Made by a program: the position numbers and the translations under genes. The notes under the pieces were generated by a model that saw only the letters and a list, made by a program, of their open reading frames with translations, made no database searches and was not told where the DNA came from. DNA of 64,000 nucleotides from DALYDK01 sp031973215 (GTDB lineage Bacteria > Patescibacteriota > Saccharimonadia > Saccharimonadales > CAIOMD01): contig DALYDK010000005.1 of assembly GCA_031973215.1 (NCBI GenBank), forward strand, positions 1 to 64,000, written 5' to 3'. Shown here one piece after another: positions 41,876 to 49,437 of the stretch. Position 1 is the first letter of the stretch, and each line of letters starts with the position of its first letter.

Positions 41876-42520
41876 TCATAACTCAATTATATTTTCCGCA
41901 AACACAGACCTATTTACATATGCTTTTATAAGCTCTTTGACGCTTGGGACAAGTTGTATTGAATCAATTTCACTTATTTTCACAAATATACCCTTGTCTT
42001 GAGAGCGACCCTTTATATCGCAAGTTAGCATAAGTGAAATATAATCAGATATTACAAAATCATCTTGTTTGATAGTCATGTGAGCAGTGCCGAAATGCTT
42101 AAGGCTGGTAACTGACGTATCAGGAGAGACTTTTTCTTGAATTTCTCGTTTGGCTGCTTCTTCAATTGTTTCTTCTAAATGAATTTTTCCAGAAGGAAGA
42201 TTCATCACTCCCATAAAGGGTTGTCGTTTTTTGGGGACTAGTAGAATTTCTTTTTGATCATTGGTGACGAATATTGTAGTTATTATTTTAGGCTGCGAAC
42301 GGGTTTTTTTAAGGCTAGTACTATGTCTGTCAGCGTAGGCAAGGCCTCTACCGGTTAGGGTGTATCCGGCTTCTGTTTTCTCAACAAAACCATCCTTTTG
42401 CAGCTGCGACAGATGATATTGGTAAAGATTGCTTTCTACGTTAGGCGGTCTCATGTCTCGATTACGTAGAACTTGTGAATGAATTAATTTGTCAAGAATA
42501 AATGTTTGAATATAATGCAT
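41876..42520 (-). CDS. Winged-helix + Nudix domain protein (NrtR-like layout)
   Basis: 214 residues from the ATG of MHYIQTFILDKL. Residues 1-70 look like a winged helix (NLYQYHLSQLQKDGFVEKTE, YTLTGRGLAYADRH). Residues about 78-214 are a Nudix fold with GKIHLEETIEEAAKREIQEK. The Nudix box GX5EX7REUXEE keeps G, E, R, E and the first E of EE, but the last Glu is Lys, so catalysis may be lost or changed. The domain order differs from NrtR (Nudix first). A regulator that binds a nucleotide ligand is plausible. Confidence 0.75.
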   Translation of the reverse strand: MHYIQTFILDKLIHSQVLRNRDMRPPNVESNLYQYHLSQLQKDGFVEKTEAGYTLTGRGLAYADRHSTSLKKTRSQPKIITTIFVTNDQKEILLVPKKRQPFMGVMNLPSGKIHLEETIEEAAKREIQEKVSPDTSVTSLKHFGTAHMTIKQDDFVISDYISLMLTCDIKGRSQDKGIFVKISEIDSIQLVPSVKELIKAYVNRSVFAENIIEL

Positions 42521-42649
42521 TTGACAAAATAATATCTGTAAAATGCACAATAGTCAATATAATTTGAGTCAAATTTACTTAACTAGAATAATATTGTTTA
42601 ATATATTATTCTCACATTGGTCAAGATAAAGGCCATAAAGGAGGAAGAG

Positions 42650-42790
42650 ATGGAAAAGCAACAAATTGAGATAAATGAAGAGAAAATGATAGCTTTATAT
42701 TCTAGAGACTATCACTCTCAACGACTATTACAAAAACAATTAGCCAAAAGATCTATAGAGATCTGTCTTGCGCAGAGTGGTAATCAATAG
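42650..42790 (+). CDS. 46-residue small protein of the ATPase cassette
   Basis: ATG after AAAGGAGGAAGAG, a strong ribosome site. Product starts MEKQQIEINEEKMIALYSRD and ends EICLAQSGNQ; one charged helix. A terminator-like hairpin follows at once. It may be a real small protein or a leader peptide for the ATPase gene. Confidence 0.55.
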   Translation: MEKQQIEINEEKMIALYSRDYHSQRLLQKQLAKRSIEICLAQSGNQ

Positions 42791-42816
42791 AACCTCCCAT
42801 GTATAGGGAGGTTTTA
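42791..42816 (+). terminator. Terminator/attenuator between small ORF and ATPase gene
   Basis: AACCTCCC (42791-42798), loop ATGTATA, GGGAGGTT (42806-42813), TTA. It lies in the 40-base gap directly before the ATPase gene, so read-through may be regulated. Confidence 0.6.
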
Positions 42817-42830
42817 AAAAAGGAATAAGA

Positions 42831-43433
42831 ATGCCTACAACTAAAGAAGGTTTAATACCAAGAATAGTACTAACTGGTGGCCCTGGTGGCGGCAAGACAA
42901 CCACGCTTAACTATTTAAGGGAAAACTATCCTAGCCTATATATAGAACCAGAGGCGGCTACGATAGTGTTACAATCTGGATTTCCTGTGCCAAACGAAGA
43001 AAGACCGTGGACATACGAATGGCAGCTTGCTTTTCAAGAAGCTGTAAGAGGCGTCCAGTTGGGTCTAGACGATTTAGCCGATTTCGAGGCATCACGCGTA
43101 GGAGCGGAAGCTATAATTCAAGACCGGAGTCATGTCGATGCGGCAGTATATTACAAAAATATAAAAGCCTACGAAAGACACGCTAAAACAAAATTAATAA
43201 GACAACTTGGCAGAGCGAGTATAGTTTTCTTTCTGCCAACCTTTGCCGGGACGCCAAATTTTGATCCTAGAGCCAATCCACATCGCTTTGAGGAGCAACA
43301 AACAATGATAGAGCTAAGTAATAATTTGGAAGAAATCTGGAAGGCACATCCTAGGTTATACAAAATTGAAGCTTCGACGGTAGAAAATAGAGCACTAATC
43401 ATCGGGGGGGTAATTGAGGCACTTATACATTAG
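42831..43433 (+). CDS. P-loop ATPase/kinase of the AAA_28 type
   Basis: 200 residues. Walker A GGPGGGKTTTLNYLRENYP (about residues 14-32), then IEPEAATIVLQSGFPVP, IIQDRSHVDAAVYYK (DRS as in nucleotide-kinase-like families) and FFLPTF. The family includes NadR-like kinases and other small nucleotide kinases. The substrate is unknown. First long gene of a cassette with a coiled-coil protein and a 71-residue protein. Confidence 0.72.
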   Translation: MPTTKEGLIPRIVLTGGPGGGKTTTLNYLRENYPSLYIEPEAATIVLQSGFPVPNEERPWTYEWQLAFQEAVRGVQLGLDDLADFEASRVGAEAIIQDRSHVDAAVYYKNIKAYERHAKTKLIRQLGRASIVFFLPTFAGTPNFDPRANPHRFEEQQTMIELSNNLEEIWKAHPRLYKIEASTVENRALIIGGVIEALIH

Positions 43434-43448
43434 TAGAAAGGAGATAAT

Positions 43449-43772
43449 ATGGAATCAAAAAACAGCAGCTCAGTAAATTCTTTACTAAGAACAATTGAAC
43501 AACAAAAAAATGAACTTCAAAGAAGTGAAAACGAGTTAAAAAAATTAATCCCTGATCTTCGAAAAGAAATTGAAGAACTTAGAACACAAGCAAGGATATT
43601 AAATGAACGGGCTAAAGAAGTTGAAAAAACCGTGATTTTAATATCTGGTATGGGCACAGTTGCAACAACTTTAGTATCTGGGAACAGCTATCGATCTGAA
43701 CCGAGTCACACTAGAAATAATTGCCCAGATACAGCGGTTGGCGGATGTATACATCACGCCGACAGTTGCTGA
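43449..43772 (+). CDS. Coiled-coil protein with Cys/His C-terminus
   Basis: 107 residues. About residues 8-60 form a long coiled coil (NELQRSENELKKLIPDLRKE...). A short hydrophobic segment TVILISGMGTVATTLVSG follows, and the end is NNCPDTAVGGCIHHADSC, which could hold a metal. Strong ribosome site GAAAGGAG, 15 bases after the ATPase stop. Confidence 0.6.
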   Translation: MESKNSSSVNSLLRTIEQQKNELQRSENELKKLIPDLRKEIEELRTQARILNERAKEVEKTVILISGMGTVATTLVSGNSYRSEPSHTRNNCPDTAVGGCIHHADSC

Positions 43773-43815
43773 CTCAAAAAAAGTAATAAATTAATGTTCA
43801 GAAAAGGAATTATTT

Positions 43816-44031
43816 ATGCACGAGAAAAATAATGAATTTGCTAAGAGTTTAACTTTCGATCAGATTATTTCTAAATATACGGAAAGAGCAGACTATTTTT
43901 ATCGACAATTTCATGATGATAGCTATGATTCTGATATATCCGGAGCTATTTGGACGCAAAAAGAGACAGAAGCTAGAAGAATCTTCGACTTATACTGCGA
44001 AGTGTTAAATGATTTAAATGCAATAAAGTAG
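43816..44031 (+). CDS. Hypothetical protein, 71 residues
   Basis: Soluble, acidic, helical (FDQIISKYTERADYFYRQFH; KETEARRIFDLYCEVLNDL). AAAAGGAAT before the start. Third gene of the ATPase cassette, convergent with rlmH. Unrecognised. Confidence 0.5.
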   Translation: MHEKNNEFAKSLTFDQIISKYTERADYFYRQFHDDSYDSDISGAIWTQKETEARRIFDLYCEVLNDLNAIK

Positions 44032-44032
44032 T

Positions 44033-44494
44033 TTAGGTGTGGTGGTAGCCTGAATTTTTAATGATCTCGTTGCTACGGTACAGCTGTTCAGTTAGTAGAA
44101 GTCTTATTAATTGGTGTGGAAACACAAGTTTAGACATACTCCATATAAAATTTGCTTTTTCTTTAACTTGGTCGGTTACTCCGTAAGGACCGCCAATAAT
44201 AATAACTAAACAGTTATCTTTTTCTTGCGCAACACCAGTTATTTTTTCTGTCAGTTGATAATTATTTAACTGCTGGCCTCTTTCGTCTAATAGCCAAACA
44301 ATAGATTTATCTGGAAGCATTTTGATTATCTCTTCAGACTCTTTGTTTATCGCTAAATATTGAGGCAGGGAAGAGGGTTTAATGAGTATCCAGCGAATAC
44401 TATTAAAGATAGATATCCTTTTTTCGTAGTCGCCAATTAGTGCGTTGAGCTCTAAGGAATTTTTTTTGCCGACTGTAATTATTTGAAGTTTCAT
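44033..44494 (-). CDS. rlmH: 23S rRNA pseudouridine-1915 N3-methyltransferase RlmH
   Basis: 153 residues, SPOUT family. WLLDERGQQLNNY (about residues 70-82), VIIIGGPYGVTDQVKEKA (about 100-117, SAM knot) and the C-terminal LLTEQLYRSNEIIKNSGYHH are the RlmH hallmarks. It modifies helix 69 of 23S rRNA. Confidence 0.95.
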   Translation of the reverse strand: MKLQIITVGKKNSLELNALIGDYEKRISIFNSIRWILIKPSSLPQYLAINKESEEIIKMLPDKSIVWLLDERGQQLNNYQLTEKITGVAQEKDNCLVIIIGGPYGVTDQVKEKANFIWSMSKLVFPHQLIRLLLTEQLYRSNEIIKNSGYHHT

Positions 44495-44496
44495 AA

Positions 44497-44676
44497 CTAG
44501 CTAAGGCCGCTAATAAAGCTAAATAGCGCCCAAGAAACAAAAAAGCTGAATACAAAGACCGCTACAGATGCAATAATGCTGCTTTGATTGTTGTTGCCGG
44601 TATATTTCATTAGTTTTGAATACACCCATACCGATACTCCCGCAGCAAGCATAAACGCAATTAGTGCTGTTGGCAT
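44497..44676 (-). CDS. 59-residue two-helix membrane protein
   Basis: Starts MPTALIAFMLAAGVSVWVYS and ends FISGLS. Two hydrophobic helices (about residues 2-20 and 36-56) flank the polar KLMKYTGNNNQSS. The start overlaps the stop of the HIT gene (TAATG), and the stop lies 2 bases before the rlmH start, so it fits an operon HIT - this gene - rlmH. Function unknown. Confidence 0.65.
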   Translation of the reverse strand: MPTALIAFMLAAGVSVWVYSKLMKYTGNNNQSSIIASVAVFVFSFFVSWALFSFISGLS

Positions 44677-45074
44677 TATAGGTTTTCCTTAATTTTATTG
44701 GCATTTTCTGCGAGTTGGGCGTGGTTAATGGTTTCCGGCATTTCAGGCACATATCTGTATTCATCTATTGTGTTAAATGGAATGAGGTGAACGTGAGCGT
44801 GTGGAACATCCAAACCAACAACCTGTACGCCAACTCTTTTAGTTTGAAAAGCTTTCTTTTGGGCTTTTGCTATTTTTTTTACCGTCTCCCAGAGTGCAGT
44901 GTAGTCATCGCTATCTAGGTCGTCGAAATGATCTACTTGTATTTTAGGTACCACCAAACAGTGTCCTGGTTGAACGGGGTTAATGTCCATAAATGCTATT
45001 GTTAGGTCGTCTTCGTAAACTTTGTGAGAGGGTATTTCACCGCTAATAATTTTACTGAAAATTGATTTTGCCAT
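44676..45074 (-). CDS. HIT-family nucleotide hydrolase
   Basis: 132 residues. The histidine triad reads VPHAHVHLIP (about residues 92-101), with the N-terminal IFSKIISGEIPSHKVYEDD and LVVPKIQVDHF typical of Hint/HIT proteins. They cleave nucleoside phosphoramidates or dinucleotides. Confidence 0.93.
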   Translation of the reverse strand: MAKSIFSKIISGEIPSHKVYEDDLTIAFMDINPVQPGHCLVVPKIQVDHFDDLDSDDYTALWETVKKIAKAQKKAFQTKRVGVQVVGLDVPHAHVHLIPFNTIDEYRYVPEMPETINHAQLAENANKIKENL

Positions 45075-45076
45075 TT

Positions 45077-45733
45077 TTAGATTACTCCGTCTATTTTGCC
45101 ATCTAGTAATATATCGTGCAGTGTTTTAGCGCTGGGCAAAGTTAGCCCAGGTATGTAAGCCTCTGACTTGGCGGTATAACCCCCAATAACTTGCATGGGC
45201 TGAGTAACTGCGCTACCCGCTGTTTCAATGCTAATACGAGCTAATCCGAATAATCTATCTACCAGTGATCGCTCTATATTTACGTTCTGGACTTGATCAA
45301 AAGGCACGCTAATAGTCTTTTGGTTAATAATCCCGAATTTTATAAATAGGCCGTCATCTGTAACTTCGTACCAGAAGTTACTATAAGCCCATAGTGCAAT
45401 GATTAGTAATGTCACTACGGCCAATAATGTAACTAAGCTAAAAATGAGTGGCTGCATAACAACACCAACAATTAGTAGCACAAAAAGTAAAAAACTAACT
45501 TTAAGGTAATTAAAAAAGAACAAAATGACAACGCTGGGGCTTAGTTTGGATCTGGCAATTGTATCGGGTGAGCTTTTTAGGTTATGTGCTGGTTTTTCTT
45601 CTGTTGTGGTAGCTGGTTCATTCGCCCTGAAACCAGAAGCCTCTTGGCCGTGTTGGGCCGCCCCGCAATATTTACAAAAGTTAGAATTATGGGGGATTAA
45701 TTGTCCGCAGTTGCTGCAATATATTTGACTCAT
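45077..45733 (-). CDS. Zinc-ribbon + bacterial PH-domain membrane protein
   Basis: 218 residues. IYCSNCGQLIPHNSNFCKYCG (two CxxC) forms an N-terminal zinc ribbon. Two membrane helices (about 80-125) follow, then a YdbS-like bPH2 domain (YEVTDDGLFIKFGIINQKTI, VPFDQVQNVNIERSLVDRLF). The role of such proteins is poorly known; they are probably membrane-associated scaffolds. It lies 2 bases upstream of the HIT gene. Confidence 0.82.
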   Translation of the reverse strand: MSQIYCSNCGQLIPHNSNFCKYCGAAQHGQEASGFRANEPATTTEEKPAHNLKSSPDTIARSKLSPSVVILFFFNYLKVSFLLFVLLIVGVVMQPLIFSLVTLLAVVTLLIIALWAYSNFWYEVTDDGLFIKFGIINQKTISVPFDQVQNVNIERSLVDRLFGLARISIETAGSAVTQPMQVIGGYTAKSEAYIPGLTLPSAKTLHDILLDGKIDGVI

Positions 45734-45772
45734 TAATTAAAAGTATATATTAAAAAAACTGATGGTTGAATT

Positions 45773-46240
45773 TTATTTAAGAGTTAGTGCATATTTCGGT
45801 ATGTCGCCGGCATAACGAACTTCTTCAACGGTTGGAGTCCCTAAAATTTCGTCAGCTTCAGATAAATAATTTATTACTTTAGAGGGGAATAAATACGCTG
45901 TATCTACTTCGATTAATGCAATTTTACCCATTTTTTGTTGAGTAAGAGATGCAATCTCAACGGCAAATTCTTCTGAATCTGACAAACAGACAACCGGATG
46001 GTCTTCTCCTGGAAGGGTAGAAGCAATAAGACCTCCTTGTAAAATATTGGGAATCCAAAGCGAGGGTGTTGCATGAAAAAGAATACCGGGGATTGGTTTT
46101 CGAAGTTTTTCTTGTCGCTGAAGTTCTTCCGCAATAATACTAAGCTGATCCACAAGATTTTCAATCAGTTGTAGTGATTCTTCAGGAGAAGAAGCTGAAT
46201 CTGGGAATAGATGGCAAATGTCAACTTTGGGACTGTGCAT
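45773..46240 (-). CDS. Hypothetical protein, possible ART-like fold
   Basis: 155 residues from the ATG of MHSPKVDICHLF. TTGTGG-17-TATAAT on the minus strand puts the transcription start within about 3 bases of this ATG; the longer frame would cross the promoter. LFHATPSLWIPNILQGGLIA with VVCLSDSEEFAVEIAS resembles the H-x-T...I...GL pattern of ADP-ribosyltransferase-like folds such as DarT or Tpt1. The resemblance is weak and no catalytic Glu is assigned. Confidence 0.5.
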   Translation of the reverse strand: MHSPKVDICHLFPDSASSPEESLQLIENLVDQLSIIAEELQRQEKLRKPIPGILFHATPSLWIPNILQGGLIASTLPGEDHPVVCLSDSEEFAVEIASLTQQKMGKIALIEVDTAYLFPSKVINYLSEADEILGTPTVEEVRYAGDIPKYALTLK

Positions 46241-46343
46241 ATAAACATAATTATAACATAAATTAATAATTTCCACAAGTAATATATTGTGAAAAAAAAT
46301 TTACATTGTATTTGTACCTATTATTGTCGTATAAAATGCCTGC

Positions 46344-46400
46344 GAGTGATTTGTTGGCGCTCTGAACCTCTTCTCGGGTTCAAATTCTTTTCTTTTTTAT
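46344..46400 (+). repeat. tRNA-like repeat, copy 1
   Basis: GAGTGATTTGTTGGCGCTCT, then GAACC-TCTTCTCG-GGTTC, AAATTC and a T-rich end. A close copy lies at 49190-49246. The GGGTTCAAAT part looks like a tRNA T-arm. With its hairpin and T-run it could also terminate rightward transcription. Confidence 0.55.
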
Positions 46401-46435
46401 AAAAAGAAAATCGCCCGGTCATTTTGACCGAGCGA
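46401..46435 (-). terminator. Shared tRNA terminator, copy 1
   Basis: Minus strand: TCGCTCGGTCA (46435-46425), loop AAA, TGACCGGGCGA (46421-46411), TTTTCTTTTT. The same stem follows two other serine tRNAs. Confidence 0.88.
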
Positions 46436-46442
46436 CTCTCTC

Positions 46443-46532
46443 TGGCGGAGAGAGAGGGATTCGAACCCTCGGAACCATTGCTGGCTCACTTGTTTTCGAG
46501 ACAAGCCAGTTCAACCACTCCTGCATCTCTCC
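46443..46532 (-). tRNA. tRNA-Ser (anticodon CGA)
   Basis: Acceptor GGAGAGA (46532 side) pairs with TCTCTCC, G73, encoded CCA (46445-46443). The anticodon stem CTTGT/ACAAG has loop CTCGAAA with anticodon CGA, a long variable arm as in class II tRNAs, and T-arm GAGGGTTCGAATCCCTC. Decodes UCG. Confidence 0.93.
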
Positions 46533-46656
46533 ATGTATAAATTATAAAGGTTCGAATCCCGGGATTTCGACCCTCCTTCGGCGGGCCCGTCGCAACATCT
46601 TTGAAAACCAGTTTTCAAGAGTTGACTCCCTTGCGAAATGCCACAGGCATTTCTCA

Positions 46657-46711
46657 CCTCGGAACCATTGCTGGCTCACTTGTTTTCGAGACAAGCCAGT
46701 TCAACCACTCC
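46657..46711 (-). tRNA. Partial tRNA-Ser(CGA) copy 2, broken at assembly gap
   Basis: 55 bases identical to the core of the complete tRNA-Ser(CGA) (46467-46521), from the variable arm through the D-arm. Its 5' end is lost in the N run; on the other side the T-arm and acceptor are replaced by an unrelated GAAATGCC-ACA-GGCATTTC hairpin sequence. Pseudogene or assembly artefact. Confidence 0.6.
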
Positions 46712-46811
46712 NNNNNNNNNNNNNNNNNNNNNNNNNNNNNNNNNNNNNNNNNNNNNNNNNNNNNNNNNNNNNNNNNNNNNNNNNNNNNNNNNNNNNNNNN
46801 NNNNNNNNNNN
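46712..46811. other. Assembly gap of 100 N
   Basis: Exactly 100 N, a scaffolding placeholder. The two flanks carry the same tRNA-Ser sequence, so the gap lies in a repeat that the assembler could not resolve. Confidence 0.97.
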
Positions 46812-46877
46812 CCTCGGAACCATTGCTGGCTCACTTGTTTTCGAGACAAGCCAGTTCAACCACTCCTGCACCTCTCC
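46812..46877 (-). tRNA. Partial tRNA-Ser(CGA) copy 3, broken at assembly gap
   Basis: 5' part of the tRNA: acceptor GGAGAGG, GTGCAGGAGTGG, anticodon loop with CGA, up to CCGAGG, where the N run starts. It differs from the complete copy in the acceptor (GGAGAGG for GGAGAGA). Confidence 0.65.
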
Positions 46878-46915
46878 TGATAGGTATAATTATATTTAAT
46901 TGAAAACTTTTTGCA

Positions 46916-47545
46916 CTATTTCCGAAAAATATATGGAGCAGAATTAATAAAAGCTTCGTCTTCAATTTGGTTGACCAAGGAGATTGCTACGCTATGCCGA
47001 TTAATTGTTCTAAAGGGCAGGGGGTATTTGTTTTTCAGCTGAAATTTGCCTGGTTTTCCGACATTATTCATAACAGGAGATCTAACTACAGTCCAGTTTA
47101 AGTTGCTTGATTGTAATAATCTGAGATGCTCTTCGCCGTCAAATAATATCTTTCCAGCTAATAATTTAAATATAGGATGTGTAAGTCGTTGAATAATTCC
47201 GATTTTTTCTTCCTTAACCTGCGCCTCAGATCCTGTTAAAGAAATAATTCTGTTACAGCCAGTACCCTCCATTAAGGGAATGATATTTTTCATAGCTACA
47301 GACAAAACATCTTTTCGTTTGGTGCCCCAGCTACCTAAGCAGGATATGACAATATCAATATCTTTAAGTGCTTGCCTAAGACTCTCTTGGTTATAAATAT
47401 CGCCTTGAAAGAATGTGACATTTTTATATTCTGGTAAGAGGTTTTTTCCGTGAATGAATGCACTAATTGAGTATTCTGTTTTTGATAGCTCTTTAACAAC
47501 CAAAGACCCAACTTTTCCATTAGCTCCAAGGACTAGAATGTTCAT
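46916..47545 (-). CDS. NAD(P)-binding atypical SDR (NmrA/YwnB-like)
   Basis: 209 residues. The Rossmann start MNILVLGANGKVGSLVVKEL contains GxxGxxG. VISCLGSWGTK and NRIISLTGSEA follow, as in atypical short-chain dehydrogenases that act as reductases or redox sensors. No YxxxK is seen. The start overlaps the upstream membrane protein gene by 4 bases. Confidence 0.82.
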   Translation of the reverse strand: MNILVLGANGKVGSLVVKELSKTEYSISAFIHGKNLLPEYKNVTFFQGDIYNQESLRQALKDIDIVISCLGSWGTKRKDVLSVAMKNIIPLMEGTGCNRIISLTGSEAQVKEEKIGIIQRLTHPIFKLLAGKILFDGEEHLRLLQSSNLNWTVVRSPVMNNVGKPGKFQLKNKYPLPFRTINRHSVAISLVNQIEDEAFINSAPYIFRK

Positions 47546-47943
47546 TTAGAAATCTTTTTACCTGTTAATTTGTAGATTATGAAGTTTGCAACCACCACCT
47601 CAACTACACTTAAAGGAACGGCAAATACTAAAATTTTAGAAGGCAATACCAATAAATTACCAATTACTAGCCACATCATTACAAAACCGTAAATCCAGGA
47701 TATTATTACCAGCTCAACAAAACTGAGCTTTTTAGATAGAAAAAATATAGTAACAGCAAAGACGAGAGACCAAATCATCCAAATTATTCCGTTTATTGGC
47801 TCGGATGGAAAGGTTAATCCAAGGCTATTGAAATGATCTTTCCAGGTGTTAATAAAAAGCAGTTGGTTTCGAACAAATTCAGATAATCCTATCCAAAAAG
47901 TGGCTAATAATATCGCAATTGTATTTTGTAGAGTTCTATTCAT
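47542..47943 (-). CDS. Four-helix membrane protein
   Basis: 133 residues with four hydrophobic helices (IAILLATFWIGLSEFVR; IIWMIWSLVFAVTIFFLS; VELVIISWIYGFVMMWLVIG; VFAVPLSVVEVVVANFIIY). Coupled to the SDR gene. Family unknown. Confidence 0.62.
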   Translation of the reverse strand: MNRTLQNTIAILLATFWIGLSEFVRNQLLFINTWKDHFNSLGLTFPSEPINGIIWMIWSLVFAVTIFFLSKKLSFVELVIISWIYGFVMMWLVIGNLLVLPSKILVFAVPLSVVEVVVANFIIYKLTGKKISK

Positions 47944-48143
47944 TCACTAATTTTTCCATAAGAATTTTATGAATTCAATATATTTGATACTTGATATTTC
48001 GCGTAAAAAGCAATTCATCTGGACAAACTAGACATCCGGCGCGATAAACAAGTGCATTCACCATGCTCTAAGCAAGCTTATGGGCGTGGCTCATTGGCAC
48101 CCTGAACGCACTTCGTACGTTATGGCATTCGCAAGCAAATGCT

Positions 48144-48180
48144 ACCAACTTAAAACCCCTAGGAAGTAGGGGGCTTAAGT

Positions 48181-48184
<4 letters not shown>
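48144..48184 (-). terminator. Terminator hairpin joined to tRNA-Arg 3' end
   Basis: Minus strand: ACCAACTTAA (from the CCA end), CCCCTA-CTTCC-TAGGGG, TT, TTAAGTTGGT. The inner stem followed by TTTT can terminate; the outer stem pairs with the CCA end. The 200 bases further left hold only degenerate tRNA-like pieces, e.g. CATCCGGCGCGAT at 48033. Confidence 0.7.
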
Positions 48185-48257
<73 letters not shown>

Positions 48258-48314
48258 ATAAAACAGGGGTAATAGTATCATAATTAATATATTTTGTCTA
48301 TGAAGAGGATATTT

Positions 48315-48980
48315 TTAAAACCGTAGTTTTTGGCTGATTTTGTCAGCTATGTCTCTTTTTCTGTCTTCAAACGGCAGTATGTCACCTAGTATATCTATAA
48401 TCTTGTCAGCACCAGCCGGATCTATGTAAATTGTAATTGGCATCATAAGTTTTTTGATTGGCATTAAATGAATGCTTGGAATGGCTTGGTCTTCTATGAT
48501 ACTGAAGCTTTTAAACTGGTTAAAAAGGTAGAATTTATTTCCAACATTAATGCCAGTTTTATCTATGCTATAGTCTAGAACTCTGGGTTTAAGTCTACCG
48601 TAAAATGCAACCGTAATTCCTAAAATTAATATGACTATTGCCGAGAAAACTTGTTTAGTAAGAAGGTATGTTAATCCGGCAAAAACAAATGAACCAAAAG
48701 CTAGTAACAAGTACCATGAACCATTTTTATCAGATGAAGCAAATTCAGATGCTCGCCAGCTAAATAAAGGCTCTTCTGGGCTGGGTTTTGCTGCTTGATT
48801 ATCATAATTTTGAGTGGGCTGTTGTTCTGTTTGAACTGCCGGAGCGGCTTCCTCTTGTTTAGCATGGTCTGGTTGCGATTGTGGTGTATTAATTGTTTGA
48901 TTTTGCGTTAAATTGCCACTTGTGTACTGCCACTGAGGCTGTATAACTTGGGGTTCTTGGCTGTTTTTATTTGGATCCAT
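48315..48980 (-). CDS. Membrane protein with disordered N-terminus
   Basis: 221 residues. About 85 residues Gln/Pro/Asn-rich, then two membrane helices (SWYLLLAFGSFVFAGLTYLL; FSAIVILILGITVAFYG) and a C-terminal alpha/beta domain (about 135-221: YSIDKTGINVGNKFYLFNQF) that resembles a PH-like or YcxB-like fold. Function unknown. Confidence 0.6.
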   Translation of the reverse strand: MDPNKNSQEPQVIQPQWQYTSGNLTQNQTINTPQSQPDHAKQEEAAPAVQTEQQPTQNYDNQAAKPSPEEPLFSWRASEFASSDKNGSWYLLLAFGSFVFAGLTYLLTKQVFSAIVILILGITVAFYGRLKPRVLDYSIDKTGINVGNKFYLFNQFKSFSIIEDQAIPSIHLMPIKKLMMPITIYIDPAGADKIIDILGDILPFEDRKRDIADKISQKLRF

Positions 48981-49189
48981 TTGTATATATTGTACAACAA
49001 AAGATAAGCGTATTAATTTATATATATGTACGTATTGCCATTGGGAGTTGGCAAGCTAATTGTCAAACCACATTTCAGCTTATAAATAAAAAAAGCCCAT
49101 ATAAACTGGACTGAAATTATTTTGCAGAGGAGGAGGGGGATAATTCACTGCGTTCATGCGCACTCATCATTCTCGGAATATATTCCTGT
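48981..49189. other. Gene-free spacer
   Basis: About 209 bases up to the tRNA-like repeat. AT-rich start, then AAAAAAAGCCCATATAAACTGG and a GGAGGAGGGGG stretch. No gene seen; the A-run and GAGGAGGGGG echo the neighbouring tRNA-Ser sequence. Confidence 0.4.
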
Positions 49190-49246
49190 GAGTGATTCGT
49201 TGGCGCACTAAACCCTCTTCTCGGGTTCAAATCCCCTTCTTTTTTA
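49190..49246 (+). repeat. tRNA-like repeat, copy 2
   Basis: GAGTGATTCGTTGGCGCACT, AACCC-TCTTCTC-GGGTT, CAAATCCCC, T-run. Close copy of 46344-46400, again directly beyond a shared tRNA terminator. Confidence 0.55.
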
Positions 49247-49280
49247 GAAAAGAAAATCGCCCGGTCATACGACCGAGCGA
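49247..49280 (-). terminator. Shared tRNA terminator, copy 2
   Basis: Minus strand: TCGCTCGGTC (49280-49271), loop GTAT, GACCGGGCGA (49266-49257), TTTTCTTTTC. Confidence 0.87.
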
Positions 49281-49287
49281 CTCTCCT

Positions 49288-49380
49288 TGGCGGAGGAGGA
49301 GGGATTCGAACCCTCGCTGGAACTTTCGCCCCACTAACGATTTAGCAAACCGTCCCCTTCAGCCACTTGGGTACTCCTCC
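49288..49380 (-). tRNA. tRNA-Ser (anticodon GCT)
   Basis: Acceptor GGAGGAG with CTCCTCC, G73, encoded CCA. Anticodon loop TTGCTAA, anticodon GCU, long variable arm, T-arm GAGGGTTCGAATCCCTC. Decodes AGC/AGU. Confidence 0.93.
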
Positions 49381-49437
49381 TAACGTGGCATAACAGTGGT
49401 AAATTATAGCAATCAAACACCATATAGGGCAAACTAT

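Noticed and set aside
44519..44764. 81-codon minus-strand frame with several Cys
   Set aside because: It overlaps the HIT gene and a better 59-residue membrane protein frame that fits the operon by TAATG overlap.
46601..46903. Frames running through the N gap
   Set aside because: They contain unknown residues and consist of tRNA sequence.
49192..49383. Frame ending in DSNPRWNF-like peptide on the plus strand
   Set aside because: It lies over the tRNA-Ser(GCT) antisense and its terminator; a well-known type of false gene caused by tRNA sequence.
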